The position numbers and the translations under genes were made by a program. DNA of 64,000 nt. Origin: Sphaerolaimus hirsutus (Eukaryota; Nematoda; Chromadorea; Monhysterida; Sphaerolaimidae). Shown in pieces: positions 41,149-50,980 of this stretch (positions are counted from its first letter, which is position 1; the number at the start of each line of letters is the position of its first letter). The notes under the pieces are model-generated. The model made no database searches. It saw only the letters and a program-made list of their open reading frames with translations, and was not told the DNA's origin. The stretch lies in assembly GCA_964036195.1 (NCBI GenBank), contig CAXIWS010000778.1:39649-103648 (forward strand), in the 5' to 3' direction.

Positions 41149-41506
41149 CTGAAAATAAATAAATAGATTGCCTTCATTAGATTTTGTACCTTAGTCTTTT
41201 ATTGGGGCCACACAAGCTAGTTTTCAACAGAGTTGTGAAAGCATATTTGTGGAGATTGATTCCGAAACCCGTTATCTGCACGTTTTTGGGATTTTTGAAA
41301 ATCGCACTTAAAATTTTGACATTGGCCCGAGCCAGCATGGTTTGAGTGACAACACTCGCTCAAAACTTTTCGAAAACGCCATGAATTTATCTACATTTTC
41401 CATATTTACAACCCTCTGGCTGGCAAATATGGTTAAAGTTATGGCCACTTGATTGACATCACATCAACATACATACATGCAGATTTGTTCCTTAACGGGT
41501 TTCGAG
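41149..41506. other. Repeat-like flank of the CAGAGTTG element
   Basis: GGGGCCACACAAGCTAGTTTTC at about 41205 resembles the ends of element families m and o. The rest shows no gene. Confidence 0.3.
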
Positions 41507-42301
41507 CAGAGTTGTTAAAATACCGGTATTTTTGGAAAGTGTAAGTGTAAGTGTAAATACACTTTCCAAATTTTGAGTATGGATACTAAAAGTGTAAGGT
41601 ATTTTAAAAATACCTAGGAAAGTGTAAAAAAAGTGTAAGTGTAAATTTTTTTTTTAGAAAGAGCTCTCACTGTTGAGCATTAGAAAACACCACTGTTTTC
41701 ACCTTTAGATCAATTTATTTGTCATTTTCATGCATTATTTCACATTTTACTGCATTTTATGAAATATTTCAGACTGTAACAAATACTGTAGTGGTATGAA
41801 GTTCCCTAATAATGGGACTTTTTCAGTGTTGATATTTGACTGATTAAGCAATGCGATACACACTGTTTAAATGCATGAATGGACATGCAGCAAATGTCAA
41901 TGCAAAAGCCAGTTGACTTTGTGTCCAGCTGGTGAATTTCCATTGATCTTGTCCTTTTTACAAAAGTATGATGAAACTGTAGAACACCATGAGTACTGAT
42001 CAAAGGTTGGAGATCAAAGGCTAGTTTTTACCTTTTCCATATTTTCTACATTCAATGCATAACTGCATGTGTGCACTGTGCAGTTATTTTTTGTACATGA
42101 CCCTATTTTATGCTTTCTCAAAAGCATAAAACAGGGCCATCTGAAAGAAAAAAAAATACACTTTCTGTACCCGGGTATTTTGCTGAGGAAAGTGTAAAAA
42201 AAGTGTATGGGTATTTTATGAAAGTGTAAGTGTAAGTGTAAATATAAATACCCATTTACCCGGGTATTTCGGGTAAGTGTAAATACACTTTTGCAACTCT
42301 G
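41507..42301. mobile_element. hAT-like element with AAGTGTAAGTGTAAATAC arrays
   Basis: The ends CAGAGTTGTTAAAATAC and TTTTGCAACTCTG are flanked by exact 8-bp duplication GTTTCGAG (41499-41506 and 42302-42309). CAGAGTTG ends are close to the classical hAT terminal consensus. Both subterminal zones repeat GTGTAAGTGTAAA and GGGTATTT. Fragments with the same ends occur at 22281 and 46618. It is non-coding. Confidence 0.85.
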
Positions 42302-42339
42302 GTTTCGAGTGCAAACTCCATTTTTGTAAGGTGATTTTG

Positions 42340-42500
42340 ACACCTCTTGGCCAAATTCTTAATGGGTTTCAGATGCAAACTTTTTTATCTGCAGATAACG
42401 GGTTTCGGGTGCAAAAAATGATAGTTTTTTTGTAGATAATGGGTTTCGAGGGCAAACTCACCTATTTTGGGCTGTAGATAACGGGTTTCGGATGCAAAGT
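42340..42500 (+). repeat. Diverged tandem repeat of AGATAACGGGTTTCGGGTGCAAA
   Basis: Three to four units spaced by about 40-60 bases contain AATGGGTTTCAGATGCAAA, GATAACGGGTTTCGGGTGC, GATAATGGGTTTCGAGGGC and GATAACGGGTTTCGGATGC. An isolated unit lies at about 41265. The 8-bp hAT target GTTTCGAG lies within one unit. Confidence 0.6.
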
Positions 42501-42639
42501 TGCATTTTTTTCAAAAATCGGTATCTCTGTATCTCGGGAACGGTATGAGATATTGAGGTAATTTTTTTTTATCATGATACAAAATCAAAATATATAATAT
42601 TGAGCTGGTAAAAAATACCCCCCCCCCCAATTTTTTGTC

Positions 42640-43165
42640 CCCTGTCAGGAACGGACATCCCCGGTCGGGGACAAACATTTCCGGTTGGTGACCAAAACAG
42701 TTTGTTTACTGAAAAAAAATTCTCACCAGGGACGTTTCTATTGCTGCTGGGGACCAGTACCCTGGTGGGATTTCATTCACTATACAAGTGATACACAGTG
42801 AATGACAAAAACAAAAGTGTAAAAAAACACAGAAGAACCACTTACTGCTCTGACCTGAAACTTGGCATGCGTACTCACTTAATGAAGGAGTACATGCATG
42901 CCAAAATTGAGACAAATCGCAAAAATTTATACACCCCCCAAAGAAAATACGTCAGTGTGTGTAACTGTCTTGCAGAAATTTTGTGCATACAAATTTGGTG
43001 ATAATTCACCTAATTAACATGCATACAACCCATACACACCAGTTATAGACATTTGAAAAATTTTATTTTTTGCCGGGGACCAGTGCCCGACTGGAGCCTC
43101 TGTAAATAGCCGTCCCTGACTGGGGCCTCCGAAACAGCCATCCCTGATAAGCCTCTGTAACTAGC
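42640..43165. mobile_element. CCGGTCGGGGAC foldback element (family i)
   Basis: It has a CCCCGGTCGGGGAC block at the left, and at the right GCCGGGGACCAGTGCCCGAC with CTCTGTAAATAGCC. The arm through CCTAATTAACATGCATACAACCC is shared with 53340-54112. No ORF of note. Confidence 0.5.
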
Positions 43166-43447
43166 CCACACAAGAACCAAAAAATTGGGACATAAAAATA
43201 CTATAGTGGAAGAAGACAAAATACAGAGTTGAAAAATGTAAAAAATATTTAGCAGAAAAAGGAAAAATGGTCTGGAAAAATGGAAATGAAAAGGGTATAA
43301 TTTTTCATGTGCGGGCAAATGGAAAATGGAAAGCGTAAAAAAATTTCCTCAGGAAAGCGGAAATGGAAAATGGAAACTTGACACCCTAGTCACTTTTGTA
43401 ACTTTTTGTAACCTAGTCACTTTTGCACTGAATATGTGTGTTACTGA

Positions 43448-43448
<1 letters not shown>

Positions 43449-43480
<32 letters not shown>
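43449..43480. repeat. GT microsatellite
   Basis: An uninterrupted TG/GT run of about 30 bases. It is followed by TTTTCAATTG. Confidence 0.9.
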
Positions 43481-43484
<4 letters not shown>

Positions 43485-43670
43485 ATTGTTGCTGGAGACA
43501 GTGGAACAAATAGGAACAAAAGAACAAAATCAAAACACACAATAGTTGATGGAAATTTATGATATCGGAAGCCAGCTTCTTGAAATATATCTGCTGCATC
43601 AAATCTTGTCTGATCATACAAATGGCATTCCTGAAAAGGCCACGATTTAAAAGTCACGCATGCATGTACC

Positions 43671-44094
43671 TACCGTATTACCCAGAAATACCCCCAGGGG
43701 GTTTATTATTTCGCCAGCAAAATTTGAGGGGGGGGGGGAATAATTCGAAGGGGGGGGGGTTATTCGAGGGAGGGTCTATTATTTCGCGAGAAATTTTTGG
43801 AAATTTCCCATACTCAGATGTATAAAAATCAAACAATTACATAGATGTACATGTGTTTATAGTCATATATGACTGCATATACACATAAACCCTTCCCTAA
43901 CGTCACTCTTTCATCGGTTTAACGTGTGTTCTGCATTGTACTGTGGTATTTGTCATGTACGTTCTCTTTACATTCAATTGTAGGGGGGTATTTCGAGGGG
44001 GGTTTATTTTTTCCTCAGCCAAATTTTGGGGGGGGGTATTTCGAGGGGGGGGGGGGTAATTCAAGGGGGGGGGGTAATTCGAGGTAATCCGGTA
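43671..44094. mobile_element. TACCGTATT-type MITE (family g), complete copy
   Basis: The ends TACCGTATTACCCAG and CGAGGTAATCCGGTA carry small changes. The interior matches 2166-2608 closely, including ACGTCACT and GTCATGTACGTTCTC. Confidence 0.75.
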
Positions 44095-44387
44095 TGTACG
44101 TTTTCTCATGTGCTGACGATGAGTCAAACACCCACGCCCTTCCTTCACACTGCACATGTGCTGAGTTTGAACCATTTGATAGAATAATGAGCAATGTCAC
44201 CTAACCGCACAGTATTGAACAAGAACAAGTGTGAAAGTAGACAATGGCAGATTTTTGCGCAGAATGTAAACTAATGGATCAAAGAATGTAAACTGCAGCA
44301 GTACAGGATGTAAACTGGAGCTTTTGGACAAAATGTATCTAGGCAGCTAGGATGTAAAGTGGTCTGGCCTGTGCTGCCGATGCAGAT

Positions 44388-44508
44388 TACCGTATTTCTT
44401 CTAATAGAAGAGCGCCGTTCTATTTATTTCGTCAACTTTTTTACCTGCCGCTCTATTGGAGGCGGCGTTCTATTGGAGGTATGCCGTTCTATTAGAAGAA
44501 ATACGGTA
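44388..44508. mobile_element. 121-bp hairpin MITE with TTCTAATAGAA
   Basis: TACCGTATTTCTTCTAATAG at the left and CTATTAGAAGAAATACGGTA at the right form a 20-base perfect inverted repeat. The inside repeats GCCGTTCTAT and CTATTGGAGG. A partial copy is at 15150-15245. Confidence 0.8.
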
Positions 44509-45500
44509 TCCAGCACAACCCCTGCGTGGAAGCACGCTCAGCTGATGCAGCCGTGGCTGGCACACGCTTGGCATACTCGGTGAACACAGTGCTAACATCA
44601 CAAAATGTACTGTAATTGCTCACATACCGTATTACCTCGAATTACCACCCCCCTTGAATTAACCCCCCCCCGCCCTCGTATTACCCCCCCCCCCTCAAAA
44701 TGGGCTGGCGAAATAATAACCCCCCTCGAAATGCCCCCCCTTCGACATAATTGATCGTATCATAGTATTAACGGAGGAATTATTCAAGGGGGATTCAACC
44801 TAAATATATGCAGGTTAGTATTTACATTCAAAATAACCAAGATTGTTCTCATCCTGAAAATGAAAGTGCTTACATGCGCTCCCATAAAATCGAAAATGAG
44901 AAATTGTCAAGATTTGTGAAAATATTGAAATGTACCAATTTAGCACATTAACAACTATCAGTTTTGCTTGTGCATCTGGTTTGTGCACCCGATACCAATT
45001 CTGTAAGTGAAGAAGTAACAATTTATGAGTGAGGTGAGGTAAACAACACATGACGACAACTCATTATAAAGAAGTGAAATGGCACGTAAAAAGTTAAGAC
45101 AAATAGCTAATGATGTGAAAATGCTCAAAACATTTTTGACCTTTTACCTTTCACGTCACGTATAAATTGACGTTTATTTTATTTTTAACTTCTCACTTAG
45201 AATTTACTTTTCCGTCAGCATTTGACCTCTCACTCTGAATTGAATTCACTCTGAACTTCTGAAAAAAAATGTTCATGTCTTACTTGCCTTTTTACTTCTC
45301 ACTTTTATAAATTTACACTTCTCTCTAAACTTTCACTCCACATTCATAAATTGTTTTTTACTTATCCATTGCAAAATTAATCCCTGGTTGAATATGTGTC
45401 CCTTCTACACTGTGTCTCAGATGACGTGAAATTGATAGAAAACTAATGTTATCTTTCACTTGAATTCTGATGTGATTATCACTTCTACTTTACATACAAC
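44509..45500. other. Transposon fragment then unassigned AT-rich sequence
   Basis: 44626-44740 is a TACCGTATT-type left end with C-runs. From 44760 to 45500 no exon or clear repeat was seen. Many short TTTACTTTTCAC-like runs occur near 45140-45340. AATAAA on the minus strand at 45518-45513 follows a possible alternative last exon (see the PAN exon). Confidence 0.3.
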
Positions 45501-45634
45501 TAGACTTTAATATTTATTTATCATAACTTACCATTTTATTTTGTAAGCTGCAGAATTTGCCCACATTAGTTGGGTTGGGTCAATGTAAATGTTTAAATGA
45601 GTATCTATGTGCTTTAAAATGCAAAAACACTCAC

Positions 45635-45776
45635 AGTATAGTACTTGAAATATAATGATGCAAAGGCTTTGCATGTTGCTTTAGCTTCACATCTCTCCTT
45701 GCACTGAGCCTCTGTCAAGGTGGCAACTGCACCAACATCGGTCTGATAAATTTCCCCCATCCGATTATTTCCCCAA
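45635..45776 (-). CDS. PAN/apple-like exon of a secreted or membrane protein
   Basis: On the minus strand an acceptor (TTTCTGCAG) opens a 142-base exon that ends at donor GTGAGT (45634-45629). One frame is open: it enters in phase 2 and leaves in phase 0, giving 47 residues that include MGEIYQTDVGAVATL, then TEAQCKERCEAKATCKAFAS, then YFKYYT. The C-x3-C-x5-C-K-A-F pattern after a hydrophobic strand is the core of PAN/apple domains, which bind carbohydrate or protein outside cells. The exon at 41089-41148 is phase-compatible downstream. A nearer acceptor at 45560 would give Leu-Thr-Lys-stop with an AATAAA just beyond. An upstream exon ending in phase 2 was not found. Confidence 0.6.
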
Positions 45777-45949
45777 CTGCAGAAATAGCTTCACATGACA
45801 ATGCACTTCACTGGGCACTTTACCCTGCAAGTCATTTTAATTTGTATCTTCAAAGAGCATTTTTGCCATTGTGACTAGGCTTGCCACTTCTCTTTTCATA
45901 TGTCATATTAAAATGCTCGATTATGTGAAGCACAATAAACATTTTGGCT

Positions 45950-46330
45950 ATACTCCAGGGACTTTACGCCTTACACGCATGGTTCGCGCTGGAAGCATGC
46001 CAACGATATTTAACACATGTGGCTTTCATCACTGAAAAAGTGAAAAAATATACCGTATTTCCTCGAAATACCCCCCTCGAAATTCCCCCCTCGTTTGACC
46101 CCCCCCCCCTCGAGACCCCTATGAAACAATCACCCCCCTCGAAATACCCCCCCCCCAAAAAAAAAAAAAAATTGAGTGTAAAGAGAACGTACATGACAAA
46201 TACTGTAGTTTGTGTTCTGTGTAATGCAGAACACACGCTAAAACAATGTCGGAGTCACGTTAGAACAATTTTTATACCATCAACATGTACATACTAATTT
46301 TAGTCTACAGAACCTTATATACCTATGTCA
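45950..46330. mobile_element. Fragments of TATACTC foldback and TACCGTATTT-type element
   Basis: About 45950-46040 carries CTATACTCCAGGGACTTTAC and CGCTGGAAGCATGCCAACG, the right arm of family l reversed. At 46051 a TACCGTATTTCCTCG end begins, with C-runs and the ATTGAGTGTAAAGAGAACG block, but no right end. Confidence 0.5.
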
Positions 46331-46469
46331 ATTATAGTTGCTTTTTCTACCTCAGCGTAAATACTACTTGTGTGATGCTACCGCTGAAATTATGCATGTA
46401 TATATTTAACTGATTTATTACTTCACCTATGAGGGAAAACAATAGCGTTTTCTGATGCCGCACAGCGAA

Positions 46470-46622
46470 AGAGCACTTTCAAAAAAATTTACGCTTACGC
46501 TTTGTTTTACGCTTTCCTAGGTATTTTAAAAATACCTTACGCTTACAGTATCCATATCCAAAATTCGGAAAGTGTATTTACGCTTACGCTTTCCAAAAAT
46601 ACCAGTATTTTAACAACTCTGC
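46470..46622. mobile_element. Right end of a CAGAGTTG-type hAT-like element
   Basis: ACGCTTACGCTTTCC arrays lead to TTTTAACAACTCTG at 46608-46621, the reverse complement of the CAGAGTTGTTAAAA end seen at 41507. No left end was found. Confidence 0.5.
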
Positions 46623-47001
46623 TGTCACGCAGCCCCCACGGGGGTGCCAACATGACTTTACGGAAAATTTACAAAAATAATAATCATAAATCATCAATCA
46701 TTGACATAAATACCTAAGGGAGACAGTTCCCGCATAACCACAAGCCAACGTAGCTAACTTTAATGAAGCTATTTCTGCACAAGGGGATAATCCGTGGAGG
46801 GGAAATTTAATACTTCAATAGTCTGGTGGCAGAATAAAATAGGATTCAATTTAGAATTTTATAAATTATTCTTCCCTAGTGAGCATGCCCAACATCCACG
46901 GGAGATTGATGTTTTAAAAATTTATAAGGAAATAAACACTTCCAAAGCCAGGTTCAGCACCTACCTTCTGAATCAGTGCCAAATGCTGTATCTCCAACTG
47001 T
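46623..47001. other. No supported feature; one weak ORF
   Basis: A plus-strand frame from 46794 (IVWWQNKIGFNLEFYKLFF and following) runs about 70 residues up to the next MITE without recognisable motif. It may be chance. Confidence 0.25.
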
Positions 47002-47418
47002 ACCGTATTTCTCCGTTTAAAGCACCCCCCGTGCGTAACACCCGGGGTGTTATATAGTTTTATTGCACCCCGTGGTGCTATGCTTGGTTTCAAAAAATGA
47101 CTCGAATTTAATGGTTTGAATACTGTGTCTGGCGCCACTCATTGTAATTCCGGCACGCACGCACATTTTTTTCCATTGAATTAGCTGCACGCTGGGAACA
47201 AAGAAATATGTAGGGATGTTTGTATTTAGAAAATGAAATAACACTTGATTTCTGACACAATGAATTTTTATGCTCTTATTTTGCATTTTTGTTTGGTTCA
47301 ACGTTGATTCCATGTATAGCATTGACCCGGGCGTTATACAAGTTTTTAAAAAGTTCGCTGAAAATTGCTTCGATCTTGTAAATATAACCCCCGGGTGTTA
47401 TAAACGGATAAATACGTC
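47002..47418. mobile_element. TACCGTATTTCTCCG MITE with ACACCCGGGGTGTT interior
   Basis: The left end TACCGTATTTCTCCGTTTAA pairs imperfectly with TTATAAACGGATAAATACG at the right. CACCCGGGGTGTTA and CCCCGGGTGTTATA lie just inside. Open frames through it are by-products. Confidence 0.6.
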
Positions 47419-47516
47419 AGTGGCTGCTGCTATAGTACATATTTTAAACGCACTGTTAATCCTGGCTAACAATGTATTCTGGGAGATGAGTAAAGGTAAA
47501 AATTTGCATAAAAACT

Positions 47517-47675
47517 TTGCCCACAAAAACGAACCACAGAGAAGATTCAATGGGGGTCACTGTAATGATGTCATTCATGACATCATTGAAGGGACAAAAT
47601 TCAGCCTGCATTAAAGGTTTTGTATTGACCCCCATTGTATCACCTCTGCGGTTCATTTTTGGGGCAAAATTGTTT
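47517..47675. mobile_element. 160-bp hairpin MITE
   Basis: TTTGCCCACAAAAACGAACC at the left pairs with GGTTCATTTTTGGGGCAAA at the right. CAATGGGGGTCA and TGACCCCCATTG continue the arms. An ATGATGTCATTCATGACATCAT palindrome sits inside. Confidence 0.65.
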
Positions 47676-47679
47676 TTAT

Positions 47680-48720
47680 AGATTTTTATCTTTAATACAC
47701 TCCCAGGGACCAGTTTTAAAGGTGTAATGAAATTTCCTTGAACTCAAGGTTTAATCTGGACCTGTGTAAAAGATACACAAGTACCGAATATCAGTGAAAT
47801 TTTGATTTTAAAATACTTTTACACACTTTTATACCTGTATACATCATTCTCTAGGTGAATTTTTGTACAATAATTTCTATTTTCACTGTCCAGTGCCGAA
47901 CCTGGATGAACAGTAAATTTTCCAAAAAAACATCAGCTTTTTTGCAGCAGCTCACTTTCAGGTACATTAGTGAGGGGGTATCGTCAGGTACGCACGCCCC
48001 CTCAAAATTTTGATGAAACCCCCAGACAGGCTTAGTTCAGCAGCCCTTTATTTTAAAAAAACACTGGGTGCTGAACCTCACTTGGACGCAATTGTTGCAA
48101 AACATTATATATATATATGTTTATTTATGTTTACTCAAAAAATATGTATACTCAAGTTTACAGAGTTTAATGAGTAAATATGGTCACATTTCTCTGAAGA
48201 AAGTACCTCTCTCTTCTCACATTTACATATACTTTTTGAAACTACTCAAGTACAGAACTTGCATATCACATAGGCTTTTATGTAAGCTTTTTTAAGACAT
48301 AAAAGGGAATAAAATAGCCAAACACGGTATAAGCACATGTATAGCCAAAAATAAGGGAAAAAGCATGGATTGTAGTAGATTTGAAGGTGAAAATGGGCAA
48401 AAAGTATGAAAATTGGGGCAAAATTTTCTCCCACAGAAATAAAAAAATATAATTCAATCTCTCTGAAAAATCTCAGAAAAAATATAAAAATTATTAAATT
48501 ACCATTTAATTATATTGTCTCAGATTTTTAAATATAAATCTCCCAGAGATTTTTAAATATAAATCTCCCAGAGATTTTTAGAATGCTAGTTGTAGAACAC
48601 ACAGAACTTCCAGAAATTCTATGTAGGTAAAACACGCAAGATTAAAAAAAACATCCAATACAAAATTTTTTAGGCTGTATCCCAATCCTCAAACACCAAT
48701 TTACCCCAACAGGATCAAAA
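47680..48720. other. Unassigned, with decayed repeats
   Basis: 48455-48590 repeats TCTCTGAAAAATCTC, AATATAAATCTCCCAGAGATTTTTA and ends AGAATGCTAG, a decayed family e hAT-like end. The rest is AT-rich with no supported exon. Confidence 0.35.
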
Positions 48721-48723
48721 TTG

Positions 48724-49025
48724 GGCATGGTATTTACAACAAAATAGGAAGCAACAAATGTGTTGTGGACATGAGTCACATGACCAGTGGACACTCAGGC
48801 CCAGCTAGTTCATCTATTAGTGAAAAGTCTGAACTATTCTGCATGGTAGTGGCCCAGGGTGGTGCCACATGGAGTATAACCACCCCTTACAAAACACTGC
48901 ATAAACAGATAATTGAGCAGAATAATTTTTTAAAATCATTCCCTATTTTATGCTGCCAATACATCATAAATCCAAGGTTCACCACAAGCCTGCATTGTGT
49001 GATGCATTACCTCATTATATACTAG
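48724..49025 (+). CDS. Hypothetical coding segment
   Basis: A plus-strand frame reads NKCVVDMSHMTSGHSGPASS, ISEKSELFCMVVAQGGATW, SITTPYKTLHKQI and on to a stop at 49025. Composition looks protein-like up to about 48910, then turns low-complexity. No start codon context or domain is recognised. It may be an exon (possible acceptor near 48752) or chance. Confidence 0.2.
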
Positions 49026-49356
49026 ATATATGAAAAACTTTACTCCCTAGACAAAACACAATTACTGTATTTCTCCGTGTTAACCACCCCTGTGCACAAT
49101 GCCTGGGGCTGGGTGCTTAACGATGGCAAAAAAATTTGGTGTCATTTTCAAAATTTCAACATTAATTTTTAGCTAGAAAGAAAGGTTTAACAAAGTTTGC
49201 TTGTATTGGGCACTTTATCCCCAACACTATCTTTACCAATATCCAAAAACTCAGATTTATACAACATGTGTAGCAAAAGTTGTAAATTTTCAAACGACAT
49301 TTTCACCAAAATTGCCGCCTTTAATTTTTTTTTATAGTAAACTACTCAAATGGGTG

Positions 49357-49408
49357 TACCGTATTTCCTCGAAATACCCCCCGGGGGGTATTTCGAGGAA
49401 ATACGGTA
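49357..49408. mobile_element. Minimal 52-bp TACCGTATTT palindrome
   Basis: TACCGTATTTCCTCGAAATA is followed by a short C/G centre and then the exact complement back to TACGGTA. Nothing remains except the two ends. It is the smallest member of this family in the window. Confidence 0.75.
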
Positions 49409-50446
49409 CATTTACATAGTTTACTTGCAATTTGGGAAACTCAAATCTTGTAATATTTACGTTCTCCGTATTTACTTAGGCCAGCATCCTAATGGAGAAA
49501 TGGTGCCCTGTGTGTGACTAGCACGTATTTACAAAAGCCCTTCGCATAGGCATATTTATTATAGCTTCGCAATGCTTTATATATTTGCATTATTTGGACA
49601 TTTTATATTGAATACCTTGCTTGTATTATATCAAATACATTATTAATCCCGCTCAATTAATATACCCATTGACTTCGAATAAGTCCCAACTTGCCAATTA
49701 TCAAATATATGTTTTCAGGAAGTGATTATTATTACGTTGAGTATACTCTGCTTTACTTAAGGCATTAGGAACATTTGTATTGCTATTTACAATTTCCAAC
49801 TCTATCATATTAGTTTCCAAAGTGTGTCAATGTTTTCTGACAAATTGAAACAAATTAGTAAATCGGCCGAGTTTGCCGACTTCGCGCCTCACAAGATTAA
49901 TAGTTTTTCTATTCTCCCAATTTGTACCTGGTATTTCTTTACCATAATTGTTTGAATGTATGCACACGCAGTATAAGCCAACTGTTTCGGCTAAATGTGT
50001 CTTATTAGCGCCTTTGTGTCTTATTTGTGCATTTGTATTTGGAAAATTATTGTAGCCATGTTTTTATACACAATTTCTGTGTCTCGGCTACTTTGGAAGT
50101 TTTTACTTCAGTCTTCTGACCCCAAGCTTGTGACCCAAAATAAGTTAGCAATAGAAACTTCGACTAGGAAGCTTGCTAACTTTGCGCTTTAGTAATTATT
50201 GCTGCATCTGATCGAAATAAAGTACCTGGAACAACTTCGAAACCCCTTTTCAACACGCAACCACGAAATAAACTCAACTTGGCTGTCGGCGAGTGGACTT
50301 TCGGCTACAACGGGAAATCTAACCACTCTTGAGACCGTCACTCACTACGGTCGGAATCGGGAATCGGTGGTAGAAGACGCTGACTTTGGTGGGATCATCA
50401 CAAGTGTAGCTGTCAGCAAGCTGTCAGCTTACTAACTGTGGGTGCA
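49409..50446. other. Long interval without a recognised gene or repeat end
   Basis: This is one of the few stretches not built from the repeats seen elsewhere in the window. A 78-residue plus-strand ORF (50199-50435) lies in a GC-richer part, containing TTLETVTHYGRNRESVVE. AATAAAGTACC at 50216 could be a polyadenylation signal, so part of it might be an LTR or UTR. No partner repeat lies in the window. Confidence 0.3.
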
Positions 50447-50605
50447 CCATTTAAGCTCTCCTGTCAGTGAGCTGCAGAATGCCGCAGTTATGTTGTCAGC
50501 GAGCTGTCAGTTAACTACATTTTGTTGTCAGCGAGCTGCCACTGGTTGGCAAGTGAGCTGTCAGCGAGCTGTCAGTGTTTTGTGGGTCGCTGTAGCAGTC
50601 ACACC
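50447..50605. repeat. GTCAGCGAGCTG short tandem-like repeat
   Basis: CTGTCAGTGAGCTG, TTGTCAGCGAGCTGTCAG, TTGTCAGCGAGCTGCC and GAGCTGTCAGCGAGCTGTCAG recur at irregular spacing of about 20-50 bases. The motif contains an AGCT palindrome. Confidence 0.6.
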
Positions 50606-50620
50606 ACCTATTATCTGTAC

Positions 50621-50973
50621 CAGCGGCCAGTTTTCAAGGGTCTCCCAAGGTATCTCTGTTGTAGTTGTGTCTGTAAGTGTTGTAGTTGATGTAGTAGTTG
50701 TAGGTGTAGTAGTTGTAGGTGTAGTAGTTATAGGAGTTGTAGTTGTAGGTGTAGTAGTTGTAGGTGTAGTAGTTGTAGGAGTGGTAGTTGTAGGTGTAGT
50801 AGTTGTAGGTGTAGTAGTTGTTGGTGGGGCAGTTGTAGGTGTAGTAGTTGTAGGTGTAGTAGTTGTTGGTGGGGTAGTTGTAAGTGTAGTAGTTGTAGGT
50901 GTAGTAGTTGTAGGTGTAGTAGTTGTAGGTGTAGAAGTTGTTGGTGTAGCAGTTGTTGTATTTGATGTTGTTG
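50621..50973 (-). CDS. Mucin-like Thr/Pro-rich exon
   Basis: On the minus strand an acceptor (CTTTATTTACAG) precedes a 353-base exon. In one frame it reads TSNTTTATPTTSTPTTTTP and about 18 further TPTTT units, then TTLTDTTTTEIPWETLENWP, with a possible donor at 50620-50615. The 15-base unit keeps the frame without a stop. Thr/Pro arrays are the O-glycosylated part of mucins and cell-surface proteins. It enters in phase 1 like a typical signal-peptide junction. It could belong to the same minus-strand gene as the PAN exon at 45.7 kb. The other two minus frames are also open because of the repeat, so frame choice rests on composition and the splice sites. Confidence 0.45.
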
Positions 50974-50980
50974 CTGTAAA

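Noticed and set aside
47270..47614. 114-residue plus-strand ORF with a hydrophobic start
   Set aside because: It spans two unrelated MITEs and their junction, so it cannot be an ancestral gene.
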